Origin: Protopterus annectens
Lineage: Eukaryota > Chordata > Ceratodontiformes > Protopteridae
Direction: 5' to 3'
NCBI RefSeq assembly: GCF_019279795.1
Contig: NC_056745.1
Location: forward strand, 505,364,403-505,428,402
Length of the DNA: 64,000 bases
The position numbers and the translations under genes were made by a program. The stretch's first letter is position 1, and each line of letters begins with the position of its first letter. Shown here in pieces: positions 1 through 9,094 of this stretch. The notes under the pieces are model-generated. The model saw only the letters and a list, made by a program, of their open reading frames with translations, was not told the DNA's origin and searched no databases.

Positions 1-480
1 ATCCTACCCTGCAAATCATTACCAATTTTTTGTATAACAAAAAAAAACAAAAACATGGTCATTATGAATCTGTAGGTGCATATACAGAGCATTTGTCGGG
101 TCAATATTAGAAGCTCGAAGGTGTACTTACCTGAATATGTAAACACAGACACGTCTTCATCAAACCGCGAAAACATCAATCATTCTGAAGGGCGAAATCA
201 GAAACGTCAAATTGTCATGTTTGGCCCTTCTGCGGTGTAGCTCCGTATGGTAAGTGTGCGATAGTTACGGACCTTATGCAAGATTTAGTGTACGGTTAGA
301 AGTAGGGTTTTGGTTAGTGTATGTATGTGGTTTATTTAGTTTGTTTGGGTAGGTAGTAGGCAACAGGCGGTGGGGTGGGACAACTATGACGGTTCGAGTT
401 TTTGAATTTCGTGGTTTATGGCGTTCGGTGTATTTGCGGTTCGCGGAATATGTGTCAGTGTTTTAATATTCAGTGACTAG
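1..480. other. No gene seen; probable 3' flank of a Penelope-like element
   Basis: I see no supported coding sequence here. The stretch lies just downstream, on the minus strand, of the GIY-YIG fragment at 480-900, so it may hold that element's 3' non-coding end. A search for a hammerhead core on the minus strand found only a weak partial match near 150-180, without the GAAA part. Confidence 0.35.
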
Positions 481-900
481 GGCTTTCGCGCTTTTAATAT
501 AGACCCCATTAGTCATCTTCTCATTTTTTGTCTTGTAAATGCTCATACATTCTTTCCCTAAATCATCTACAGGTCTTTCTAATATAAAACACAGGGCATT
601 TTAAACACTTTGCCATATAGACCACATTTTTACTCTGGCAATTATAATGCCCGTTAATAAATATATCCCTACCATTTAACTTAAATTTATCCCCCGATAT
701 TATAACATAGGAGCAAGGATGACAGTTCACATTTAAAATTACCTTTGTTTCTATTATTTGCACCAACATCAATCCTAGTACTAAATTCTAATATGTCTTT
801 AAAGACTGGTCCCTTTTGAATACAAATTCGTGCTTTGGTTCATTAGTTTTCACATCTGGGGGAGGGGGAATAAAGATTAAAAGAAAAAAAAGGAAAAGAA
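480..900 (-). pseudogene. Penelope-like element GIY-YIG endonuclease fragment
   Basis: This is the C-terminal endonuclease part of a Penelope-like retroelement. In the open stretch 563-772 a cysteine-rich linker (NVNCHPCSYVI, then GHYNCQSKNVVYMAKCLKC) leads into a GIY-YIG start (FYIRKTCR). The next residues, in a shifted frame near 500-560, read RERMYEH-like, as in the family. PLEs carry RT followed by GIY-YIG; the RT half is not seen here. In the family the nuclease nicks target DNA for integration. The glycine expected in the YIG part is replaced (FYIRK), so the domain is probably inactive. Upstream (higher coordinates) the copy is cut by DIRS B at 960. Confidence 0.7.
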
Positions 901-983
901 AAGACACCAATTAGTATAAGTAGAAGTGCAGGCAATAACACAAGTCTTAGCATGGATAATAAGAAGTTATGTACTCACCATAA

Positions 984-1230
984 AGTACAGTTTTGTACCT
1001 ACCATAAATGTAGATGTCCGAATTGGATAGCATCTGCAGTCATAACAAATGGGTTGTCCTGTCGTCAGGCAGCCCTTCGGTCGGCCGGATTCCAAAGTGT
1101 AGGACCGGCTTCGGCTGATGTCGCACTTCACCCGACGTCATCTCTGCTGGTCTTCGGGTATAAAGGCATCAGCCGACGCCATTTTCCTCAGTGTTTCTTG
1201 CCCCAGATGCCAATTGCCCTCTTGGAAAGC
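984..1230. repeat. Left inverted terminal repeat of DIRS A
   Basis: Inverted match to 6395-6595: both give the same conceptual peptide around SCRQAALRSAGFQS when read inward. It holds a GTATAAA box near 1158 followed about 30 bases later by TCAGT, with CGCCATTTT between them. This copy points plus-ward, antisense to the genes. Confidence 0.88.
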
Positions 1231-1394
1231 TAAATTTTGGATAAATGCCAATGTTTCCAAAATAGTAGAAGGCAAACACAAAAAATAAACATGTATGTAC
1301 ATATATACAAACAAATACACCATAAGAGACTCCCCCCCAGCTAGCTATTAGGAGGGTAAATACCCTAGGAGTACCACAGAGGGGAAGGAGGGAG

Positions 1395-1505
1395 GGTAAT
1401 CCTGACTGCAGATGCTATCCAATTCGGACATCTACATTTATGGTAGGTACAAAACTGTACTATGTCCTTCATGGATGCATCTGCAGTCATAACAAATGGG
1501 TAGAA
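1395..1505. repeat. Internal complementary region (ICR) of DIRS A
   Basis: The first half is the reverse complement of the outer left end (984-1040). The second half matches the reverse complement of the outer right end (6556-6595). They meet at CTGTAC-TATGTCC, which is the two element ends joined head to tail. This is the circle-junction template known for DIRS elements. Confidence 0.88.
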
Positions 1506-1539
1506 TACCATAGCCAAACTAGGGGAGGAGGAATAAAAA

Positions 1540-3306
1540 TTATGGTGTAGTCAGGATCCCTTGCAGTACAGCAGTGGCAAACCCTGCTCGGGATCTAGAA
1601 TATAGAGGTAAATTATAATGCTTGGCAAATGTGTGCACGGAAGTCCAAGTAGCCGCCTCAATAATGTCCTTGGTTGCCACTCCTCTTAAGAAAGCTGTGG
1701 TAGTGGCTGTAGCCCTTGTAGAGTGAGGTCTTATGTTCTGTGGAATTGGTTTTCCATGGTAGGAGTAACAGAATCTTATGCAATTTCCTATCCATTTGGA
1801 GATTGTCTGTTTGGAAATTGCTTTTCCTTCCCTTCCTGTTGCATAGGCTACAAAGAGCTGGTCAGTTTTTCTGTTACCTTTGGTTATGTCCAGGTAGTAG
1901 CGTAATTGTCTATGTACATCCAAGGTATGCATTATTCTTTCACCTCTGTTTTGTGGATTGGGAAAGAAGGTAGGTAGGTGGATTGCCTGGTTTAAAGACA
2001 CTCTGGATACCACCTTAGGCATAAATGTAGGATTAGTCCTCATGGACACCCTATCTTGATGGAAGATTAGGAAGGGTTGCACTGCCATTAAGGCCTGTAG
2101 TTCCGAAACCCTCCTTGCTGAAGTAATAGCCAGTAGGAAAGCAGTTTTCCATGACAGGTGTTGTAGATCTGCTGTTGCTGCTGGTTCAAACGGAGGGAGT
2201 GTCAACTTTTCTAGTACAAAATTCAAGTCCCATGCTGGTAATGGTGGTTTCCTAGGAGGTTTTACATTCTTGATCCCTCTGAGGAACTGCCTGAGTAGAG
2301 GATGTGAAAAGACAGGAGGATCAAAGCTGTATTCTGCTGAAATAGCTGATGCATGTATCTTGATGGAGGAATAGGACAGGCCTGTATGTAGAAGCTCTGC
2401 CAAGTACTCCAGAATGTTAGCAATATCTATGTTCGACACATCTTTTCCTCTTTCAGTACTCCAAATGACGAACCTTTTCCATTTTCCTGCATAGTTCCTT
2501 CTTGTTGAAGGTCTGCGGGCTTCAAGGATGATGTCTTTAACCCTTTGTGAAAGGTCTGGGTTAGTTACTGCTATGTGATGTTCCAGGCAGTCAGTTGCAA
2601 GGTTTTTAGGTTTGGATGTATGATGTTGTAGTTGTTCTGAGTTAACATCAGAGGCATCAGGAGTATTGACCACATTTTCTCCCGAGACATGCTCCTCAGC
2701 AATGGGTACCAGTGTTGCCTTGGCCAGTTCGGAGCTATCAGAATTATCCTTGGACGTTCCTCTTTGATTTTCAGTAGTACCTTGTGCATCAAGGGAAGAG
2801 GTGGAAATGCATATGCTGTCAGGCCTTTCCAGGTGAAGGATAGAGAGTCCACCTTCCATGCAAGTGGGTGGAATGTCCTTGTGCAGAATTTTTTGAGCTG
2901 GTGATTTTGTGGGGAAGCGAATAGATCTATTTGAGGCATTCCCCATTTCTTTGTGATGGCCTTGAAAATGTCCGGGTGTAGCATCCATTCGTGAGCATCC
3001 GAGGTGGTTCTGCTTAAAATGTCTGCTAGGGTGTTCTCTTTTCCCGGTACAAATATTGCCTGTAACTGGATGTTGTAGCTGAGAGCCAGATTCCAAAGGT
3101 CCAAAGTCATTCTGCATAGGGGGTAAGAATGAGTGCCTCCCTGTTTGTTGATGTACCACATGACTGTGGTGTTGTCTGTCCTTATCATCAAATGGCCTTC
3201 TTTGAGGAATGGTCTGAATTTTAGGATTGCCGGTTTTACTGCCAGCATTTCTTTTTGGTTTATGTGCAGGTGCAGCTGGTCCTGAGTCCACAGTCCTTGT
3301 ACGCAT
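1540..3306 (-). CDS. DIRS A tyrosine recombinase (open frame)
   Basis: Tyrosine (phage-integrase family) recombinase thought to insert the circular DNA copy of DIRS elements. The 588-codon frame is open. Residues from about 250 form the recombinase: an SAM-like N-terminal domain (about 260-345, from ARRPSTRRNYAGKWKRF), then the catalytic domain with first Arg in SARRVSEL (R399), HSTR (H528, R531) and the nucleophile in AKHYN (Y564). Residues 1 to about 245 overlap the methyltransferase-like frame and look like out-of-frame reading. M150 (base 2859) is the last in-frame ATG before the domain and is the likelier start. The overlap is usual for DIRS. This is the best preserved gene of element A; whether it is expressed cannot be told. 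Confidence 0.82.
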   Translation of the reverse strand: MRTRTVDSGPAAPAHKPKRNAGSKTGNPKIQTIPQRRPFDDKDRQHHSHVVHQQTGRHSFLPPMQNDFGPLESGSQLQHPVTGNICTGKREHPSRHFKQNHLGCSRMDATPGHFQGHHKEMGNASNRSIRFPTKSPAQKILHKDIPPTCMEGGLSILHLERPDSICISTSSLDAQGTTENQRGTSKDNSDSSELAKATLVPIAEEHVSGENVVNTPDASDVNSEQLQHHTSKPKNLATDCLEHHIAVTNPDLSQRVKDIILEARRPSTRRNYAGKWKRFVIWSTERGKDVSNIDIANILEYLAELLHTGLSYSSIKIHASAISAEYSFDPPVFSHPLLRQFLRGIKNVKPPRKPPLPAWDLNFVLEKLTLPPFEPAATADLQHLSWKTAFLLAITSARRVSELQALMAVQPFLIFHQDRVSMRTNPTFMPKVVSRVSLNQAIHLPTFFPNPQNRGERIMHTLDVHRQLRYYLDITKGNRKTDQLFVAYATGREGKAISKQTISKWIGNCIRFCYSYHGKPIPQNIRPHSTRATATTTAFLRGVATKDIIEAATWTSVHTFAKHYNLPLYSRSRAGFATAVLQGILTTP

Positions 3307-4559
3307 TTGTCCAGCATGTGTGCCCCCATCCTAGGTCTGAGGCGTCCGTTGTGATGGTTTGGTTTGCTCGAAAGTTGTGGAAGGGTAAGCCTGGGTTTGA
3401 CTGGCATGCCCGAGCCCACCATAGGAACTCCTGTTTTAAGCATGGGATTAGTGGTATTTCTGTTTCTAAGCTGTGCCTGTGTTGAGACCATAAATTCTTT
3501 AGGTACCACTGTAACTTTCTCATATGCAGTCTGGCATGTGGGACCAAGATTATGCATGATGCCATGAAGCCCAAGGCCTGCAGAACTTTTCTTGCTGTTA
3601 GTTTGTCCTGCTTTGTTAATGCCAAGAAGTAAAGAGGGAGCTCTTTTTGTTTTTCTGCAGTTAGGAATGCCATCTGTTTTACTGTGTCCAATTCCGCGCC
3701 CAAGAAGGTTCTTGTCTGGGATGGTATCAGCCTTGACTTTTGTAAATTGACTGTGTATCCCAGGGCTTGTAGCAAGTAAATGACCCTTTGTAAATCTGTT
3801 GTCAGCTTGCTTTTGTTGTCCGCTTGTAACAGGCAGTCGTCCAGGTATGGATAAATTTGAATTCCCTGTACTCTGCAGTGAGCAATTACTGATGCCAGGC
3901 ATTTTGTGAATACTCTGGGTGCAGTAGATAAGCCAAAGGGCAATGCTGAGAATTAATAATGCTCTGATCCTGCAAGAAATCTGAGGTATCTTCTGCAATT
4001 TGGTCGAATGGGGACGTGCAGGTATGCCTCCTTGAGATCTAGAGTTACCAGCCAACACTCCTTGCCCAGCATGGGAAGAAGTTGCTGTAGGGTCAGCATT
4101 TTGAATTTTGGGACGATGATGTATGTGTTTAAGATGGACAGGTCGAGAATAGGTCTCCAGTTTTTCCTCTTTTCTTGGTACTAGGAAGAGTCTGGAGTAG
4201 AATCCTTTGCCCTGTTCTGTTATTGCTACTCTTTCCACAGCTCTCATCTTTATTAATTCCGCTATCTGGTGCAGGGCTTCTATTTTTTGATTTGGGGGTA
4301 GGTTTGGCATTCCTCTTTTTACTGGTAAAGTGTGGAAGTGGAACCGGTAGCCTTGGTATATGGTTTGCAAAATCCACTTGTCTTTTGTGATATAGTGCCA
4401 ATTTTTCGAGAATAAGGCTAACTTTCCGCCTAATGGTGCTGCTATTTGCTCCCTGGTAGGCAGAGTCAGAGCCAAGTCACTGTGTTTGTCCTGTTGCAGC
4501 GGCAGTGGTTGTGTCTGTGCCTCGGTTATTGCCTTGCCACTGTCGTCCTCTGTAGGCAC
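2571..4559 (-). pseudogene. DIRS A reverse transcriptase, RNase H and methyltransferase-like domains, frameshifted
   Basis: Replicase of element A. The RT N-terminal part (LPVKRGMPNLPPN, then YSRLFLVPRK) is in one frame to about 4150. The RT core is in another frame at 3260-3943: MPFGLSTAPRVF, then the catalytic YLDD in YPYLDDCLL, then the RNase H first Asp in TTDASDLGWG. The first frame resumes near 3290 with TDNTTVMWYINKQGGTHSY and NTLADILSR (RNase H), followed by the methyltransferase-like domain with PQIDLFASPQN and IAPNWPRQHWYPLL. The RT and RNase H motifs I can see are kept, but at least two frameshifts break the frame. It overlaps gag upstream and YR downstream, as in related elements. 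Confidence 0.85.
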
Positions 4560-6276
4560 CTCCTCTGGATTGATTCCTGCCCCTAGAGCGTCTGTTCCTG
4601 CCCCTTTGTGATCTTGTGGAGTCAGGAAAGGACCAATTTTTGGCAGGCCAGTTCCTGCTAAACCTTGGGGGCTGAACCTGTAGGAAATCTTTAACCGTTT
4701 GTACAGATTTTGCCTTCTCTTCCATTTTCTTCATTACCTGCTGGGCAGGTTCCCCAAATAGACTGGCCTTATCCATAGGAGCATCCAATAGCTTAGCTTT
4801 AACATGATCCGGTAAGACCTGTTCTTTCAACCATGCATGCCTTCTTATCACTGTGCCAGTCATGGCTGATCTAAATGAAGCCTCTAGTGCATCATAGCCA
4901 CATTTTAAAGAATGGTTACTAACCTGTTGGATGTTATTCACCATTTCTAATACATATTTCTTATCTACAGATTCATCAGAGGACAGCTTTTAATTAACTG
5001 ATCAAGCATAAACTCTTGGTATTGGATCATGTGAAACTGACAGTTTAAAGCTCTAGCTGAGAGAGTAGCAGAGGTGTAGACTTTTTCCCCATCTCTAAGG
5101 ACCTGGATTCCCTTTCAGAGGGAATAGGGTTTTTTGCTGTGGTCGAGACTACTGCCTTAGGCCCCTGGGATATAGTTTCGGGGTCTGCAAGTGGGGCCTT
5201 GTATAGGTGGTGATGAGTGTCTGGCACCCTGTAAAATCTATCTGGTTTGGCAGGGGCTGGAGGTAAAGAATCAGGTGCAGTGCAGACATCATTAAATGCA
5301 TCGTCCACAACAGACAGGACAGGAGGTATAGCTAAGGGCCTATGTTGTGGTAAGTGCAGAAAAGTCCTAAGCCTTTTTCTTGACTCTGAGAAATCTTGTC
5401 CCTGCCATTGGAATTGTTCTCTCATGGCATGTAAGGTTTCCCCAAAGGAGAATTCCTCTGGAGGAGAGGCAGCTGGAATGGATTCTTCAGCATCTGAATC
5501 TTCATAATTGGAAAAAGGAGCCTCTGGCTGGTCTGTAATGTCTGAGTCATCCGCAGAATCATCAGAGGACACAGGCTCGGGGCTCTGCTCTAGGTCTCTT
5601 TCTGGGGCTGAGAGGCCCTGTCTGGGTGAGATTGAGATCCCCTAATTAAGGATATTAAATCTTCTGCCAGAGTAAGCATTTGTGAACTAGAAGTGGGCCT
5701 GAGTGAGGGTGGTTTAACAGGCACTGATTTAGCTGATTTGGCTGCTTTAGCCCTGGCAAAGGCCTTAATAGACATGGCTGCAGGAGGCCTAGCAGCACCA
5801 CGTGCTGGGGTAGAGATATCCAAAGGGATGGTGTCTGATAAATCAGTAGGAACCACAGTTGTAGGCAAAATTTCTGAGGCTGATTCAGGTAAGGTAGCAG
5901 GAGCCTCAGTAGTAGTCATGGATTCGGCTGAAGATTGACCAGTTTTCTCGGTTTCGGCCGAAACAGAGACACTCGCGGCTTGCTTAACCATGGTTTCGGC
6001 CGAAACCACGGACCGTGAGTGTCGGTCTTTTTCTTTGCGTTTTTTAACAATTTGGGTAGTCGGAGGATCCGACGGCATAATGTACGCAAAATCTGAGCTG
6101 AAAAACTGTTAAGCAAACTCCGACCGACGCCTAAGCGTTCGTCGGTTGAAGGAAGCACAGGCCGAACAGGCTGCTACGTCGTGGTCTGGGCCTAAGCAAG
6201 GCAAACAGTAAGAGTGGAAATCTTTATGAGGTATTTGTTTCCCACAAGTTAAACAGTTATTGACTTTTTCTGACAT
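4477..6276 (-). pseudogene. DIRS A gag-like protein, broken
   Basis: Structural gag-like protein. The start at 6276 gives MSEKVNNCLTCGK and a conserved set of Cys and His: CLTCG, HSYCLPCLG, HD, CSACASF, which suggests zinc binding. A TAA at about 6109 interrupts the first part; the homologous site in D reads through. Frameshifts follow near 5580 and 4950. Later parts are rich in Ser, Pro and acidic residues (EDSDAEESIPAASPPEEF), then a conserved helical region (GYDALEASFRSAMTGTVIRRHAWL) and a basic Arg/Gly/Gln tail near 4500-4600. Related DIRS gag sequence is reported as the source of the LAP2-alpha C-terminal domain in mammals; that link is from memory of the literature. Confidence 0.75.
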
Positions 6277-6394
6277 CGGCTGAGGCAAGAAAGAGTCCCC
6301 AACGGGGTACTTAGCTTTTAGAAGTCTTCGAAGTAGTATTCGGTAGTAGTAATCTCTGGATCTGACCGACCGGCACTTGCGAACAGCTTCTGCT

Positions 6395-6595
6395 TCGGGC
6401 GCCACGCGGCAAGAAAGACTGAGGAAAATGGCGTCGGCTGATGCCTTTATACCCGAAGACCAGCATAGATGACGTCGGGTGAAGTGCGACATCAGCCGAA
6501 GCCGGACCCAGACTTTGGAATCCGGCCGACCGAAGGGCTGCCTGACGACAGGACAACCCATTTGTTATGACTGCAGATGCATCCATGAAGGACAT
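6395..6595 (-). repeat. Right inverted terminal repeat of DIRS A with promoter-like module
   Basis: Inverted copy of 984-1230. Read on the minus strand toward gag it has GTATAAA near 6446-6453, CGCCATTTT, and TCAGT about 30 bases after the TATA box, a spacing typical of RNA polymerase II core promoters. It ends in CAT at 6595, followed by a flanking C. Confidence 0.85.
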
Positions 6596-6775
6596 CGTTC
6601 CATGTTTGTTGTCCATCTTGCCTTCAGTCTATGCTGGCTGGGTTCGGAACAGAGCATCGGTTCTGACTCGGCCTAACTCTAAAGCTCGAGATCTTCCACT
6701 GGCTCGAGGCTATGCCCTATCCCATGATGCTCAGGGAAGATTACTCGGATCTTGTTTGCAAGAGAAATCATAAAT
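6596..6775. repeat. Left ITR of DIRS B, continued after element A
   Basis: Continues the ITR begun at 960-983. It is an inverted match to 19945-20109, including the stretches GGCTCGAGGCTATGCCC and TATCCCATGATGCTCAGGG. Only the outermost 24 bases of this ITR lie on the far side of element A. Confidence 0.8.
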
Positions 6776-6879
6776 ATCATATGACAATAAACAAACTGTC
6801 TAAATAAGACCTAGAAGGGAAACAGAGGCTCCATAATCCAATTATAGATAATTTCCACCCGATCCTCCAGCAGCGAAGG

Positions 6880-6995
6880 AGGGTGGGACATAAGAATGAA
6901 GGTGAGATGGGCAACAAACATGGAACGTTGTGGTGAGTACATAACTTCTTAATGTTGTGTTGTCCTATCTCGCCTTCATTCTATGCTGGTTGGGA
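6880..6995. repeat. Internal complementary region of DIRS B
   Basis: Joins the reverse complement of the B left end (GTACATAACTTCTT) to the B right end (ATGTTGTGTTGTCCTA). It gives an independent record of where element B starts and stops. Confidence 0.8.
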
Positions 6996-8019
6996 CAGCG
7001 TCCCTAGCACCTTCTTTCTTGGGTGGCTCAAGGGAATAAACTCTTCAGAACAGTGGACCCAAAGGAAGCTCTGTTCCAGGAGGTAATGTCCATTTTGTAA
7101 TGAGTGATAAAGGTATGAGGCCTTACCCATGTGGCTGCACCACAAATCTAATCCAAAGGGAGTCTGGTCTGGAAGGCAGAGGAAGTTGCAATAGCTCTAG
7201 TGGAATGGCCCTTCACTTTGCCTGGCAATTGTCTGTTTTGGGAGCTGTATGTGAACGAACTACAATCTGTGAGTCATTTTCAGAGTGTTACTTTAGAGAC
7301 TGGCAATCCTTTCTTTTTTTCTGAAAAGGACTCAAACAATTGGTCCAATTTTCGGAAATCTTTAGTTCTATGCATGTAGAAGCGCAACTGCCTATGTACA
7401 TCCAACTGGTGTAATCTATATTCTGCCCTGTTGCCATAGTTCCGGAAGAACACTGGTAATTCGATAGATTGGTTTAGATTGGTCTCGGAGCATACTTTTG
7501 GAAGAAAGGAAGGATTAGTACATAAGGAGATTCTCTTTGTGAAAAATTATGTAAGGAGGATGTAAAGACTTCGCTTGGAGTTCAGACACCCCGTCTAGCG
7601 GAGGTAATAGCCACCAAGAAAAAGCATCTTCCATGACAAAAATGTTATGTCACATGATGATGCAGGTTCAAAAGGAGACAAAATTAAGGAGGATAGAACA
7701 AAGTTAAGAGCCCATGGTGCTGGAGGTTCTCTGACTGGCAGTCTCATCAAGAAAGCCCCTTTTAGAAAGGCCTTACAGAGTTTGTGGGACATAATTTTTA
7801 GGCCCACTTCCCCTATGTGAAAGTTAGAAATAGAGGCTAGCTGGACTAATTGTAGCTGCTGCCATACCCTAGTTAAAAAGTTTAGCGAGAAATTCTAGCA
7901 CTGCTGTAATGGTTTCAACAACAAAAAATTAAAAATATCAACAACAAAAAATATAAAAAAATATCAGATCCCAGACTCTCCGCTCAAAAAATCCTTAAAT
8001 TTAAATTTTAAGTGCGTTA

Positions 8020-8098
8020 AAATAGTGATAAACTTTTCATCAAGACTGATGTCTTAACTTCCTCAGAAACTTTAAAACAATACCACAAACCACTATTT
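8020..8098 (-). ncRNA. Hammerhead ribozyme-like motif (PLE derivative, left end)
   Basis: On the minus strand: CUGAGGA (8066-8060), one A, then an 8 bp stem II GUUAAGAC / GUCUUGAU with a four-base loop AUCA, then GAAA (8038-8035). Both conserved core blocks (CUGANGA and GAAA) are intact. An outer helix AAAUAGUG (8098-8091) with CACUAUUU (8027-8020) could be stem III, with mismatches inside it. Stem I and the NUH cleavage triplet are not clear. Hammerheads in PLE terminal repeats are established; activity here is untested. Confidence 0.6.
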
Positions 8099-8394
8099 AA
8101 AGTGTAGCTACAACAATCAATCAATAATCAATTTAGTACCTTAAAAGGCATATACTATAATTTTACATACTATTGGTTTTGCATTCTCTCCGGGGCTTTT
8201 TCATTAACTTAATATACCCTCTTACAGGATTAAACTCACTTGGATTAGCACAATTTTAACATTATCTTTTACACTATTAAAAAAACATAAGATGATAGAA
8301 TAATATGTATATATTTTAAATATTCACTATTTAGTAGTGTACTAAATTAAAGTATGTATAAACAATAAATGAATAAAATAAAAAATATATATAA

Positions 8395-8826
8395 TAATAC
8401 AAATCAAAGATAAAAACAAATACAAATCCCAGTATAGTTAACATAAATGGTGCTGTAAACAACAACAACCAAGAGGCAGAGGCTAGGGCATGGGCCTCTC
8501 CTAATAATAATAACATTAATAGTGACAATGATGGTATACATGCAGGGAATAAACACCAAGATGATCCAAATACTATTCGTCGGAGCGAGAGGTTAGCGAA
8601 GAACAATATTTCTGCTGTACCTAACACCTCGGGGCAGAATAAAGGTGCAGGGGATCATAATGAAAGAAATTTTCGAGCTCGAGCCTCGAACTCAGGGGCG
8701 CAGAACAACAGATCAATGAAGGGCAAAAACAAGAAGAAAAAGTGGTAATAAATATAGCCCACGCTGGTTTTTCGGATGATGAACTGCAATGTAATGTACT
8801 TTTTAATTCTAGTTTTGATTAAGATT
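8395..8826 (+). pseudogene. Asparagine-rich PLE N-terminal ORF remnant
   Basis: An open frame runs from after the stop codons near 8392 to TGG-TAA at 8745. It has no ATG until near its end, so it would need splicing or an upstream start. The product is low-complexity, rich in Asn, Asp and Gly, contains TIRRSERLAKN, and ends in a basic cluster KGKNKKKKW. In the next frame the sequence goes on as VVINIAHAGFSDDELQ to 8826, which resembles the segment that precedes the RT in PLE proteins (compare NLYNLPDCVLTKEKISVLLL in the PLE near 62600). No RT or GIY-YIG follows. I infer the 5' part of a PLE frame joined to its 3' terminal repeat by an internal deletion. Confidence 0.5.
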
Positions 8827-9094
8827 TAAGTTAAGACATCAGTCTTCACGAAAAGTGTATCGCTATTTTAACGCACTTAAAATTAAAATTTAAGGATTTT
8901 TTGAGCGGAGAGTCTGGGATCGGATATTTTTTGTTGTTGAAACTGCTGTAATTGTGGCCGTAAAGGGATCTATATTGTTTTTGCACGCCCAGTGTGAAAA
9001 ATTTTCCATTTGCTAGAGTAAAGTTTCCTGGTAGATGTCTTATGAGAAGAAATCAATACATGTCTAACTGCTGGGGAGATGTCATGGAGCCTGG

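Larger units (their letters stand above)
984..6595 (-). mobile_element. DIRS element A (family 1), inserted in the left ITR of B
   Basis: Complete-length DIRS retrotransposon of about 5.6 kb on the minus strand. Inverted ends lie at 984-1230 and 6395-6595, with an ICR at 1395-1505. Gene order on the minus strand is gag, RT/RNase H/methyltransferase-like, YR. Flanks without the element join as CCATAA^CGTTCC, which matches the same place in the ITR of element C, so the empty site is visible and no bases were duplicated. Gag and RT have stops and frameshifts; the YR frame is open. Confidence 0.9.
7911..8941 (+). mobile_element. Non-autonomous Penelope-like derivative with inverted ends and hammerhead-like motif
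   Basis: A 1,031 bp insertion in B's YR gene, flanked by an 11 bp duplication, ACTGCTGTAAT, at 7900-7910 and 8942-8952. The ends are inverted repeats: both start TTTCAACAACAAAAA and share about 100 bases including CCCAGACTCTCCGCTC and ACTGATGTCTTAACTT (left to about 8060, right from about 8830). Between them is an asparagine-rich frame ending in a PLE-like N-terminal motif. The left end folds as a hammerhead-like RNA on the minus strand; the right copy keeps the stem II helix and GAAA but lacks the CUGANGA half. I read it as a PLE deletion derivative with inverted pseudo-LTRs. A DNA transposon with long inverted repeats is the main alternative. Confidence 0.65.

Noticed and set aside
100-200. 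Possible hammerhead on the minus strand near the first GIY-YIG fragment
   Set aside because: Only UUGAUGA with a short stem; no GAAA block and no stem III.
952-1233. 93-codon plus frame, with a like frame on the minus strand at 6311-6616
   Set aside because: Both are readings of the inverted terminal repeats of DIRS A. They helped to confirm the inversion but are not proteins.
8331-8627. 98-codon minus-strand frame with strongly hydrophobic product
   Set aside because: It is the antisense of the Asn-rich PLE remnant; AAT/AAC codons read as Ile/Leu/Val on the other strand. No membrane protein is supported.
7911-8941. Reading this insertion as a classical DNA transposon
   Set aside because: Long inverted repeats would fit, but no transposase is seen, the 11 bp duplication is atypical, and the hammerhead-like core and PLE-like motif favour a PLE derivative. 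It is kept as the alternative, not excluded.
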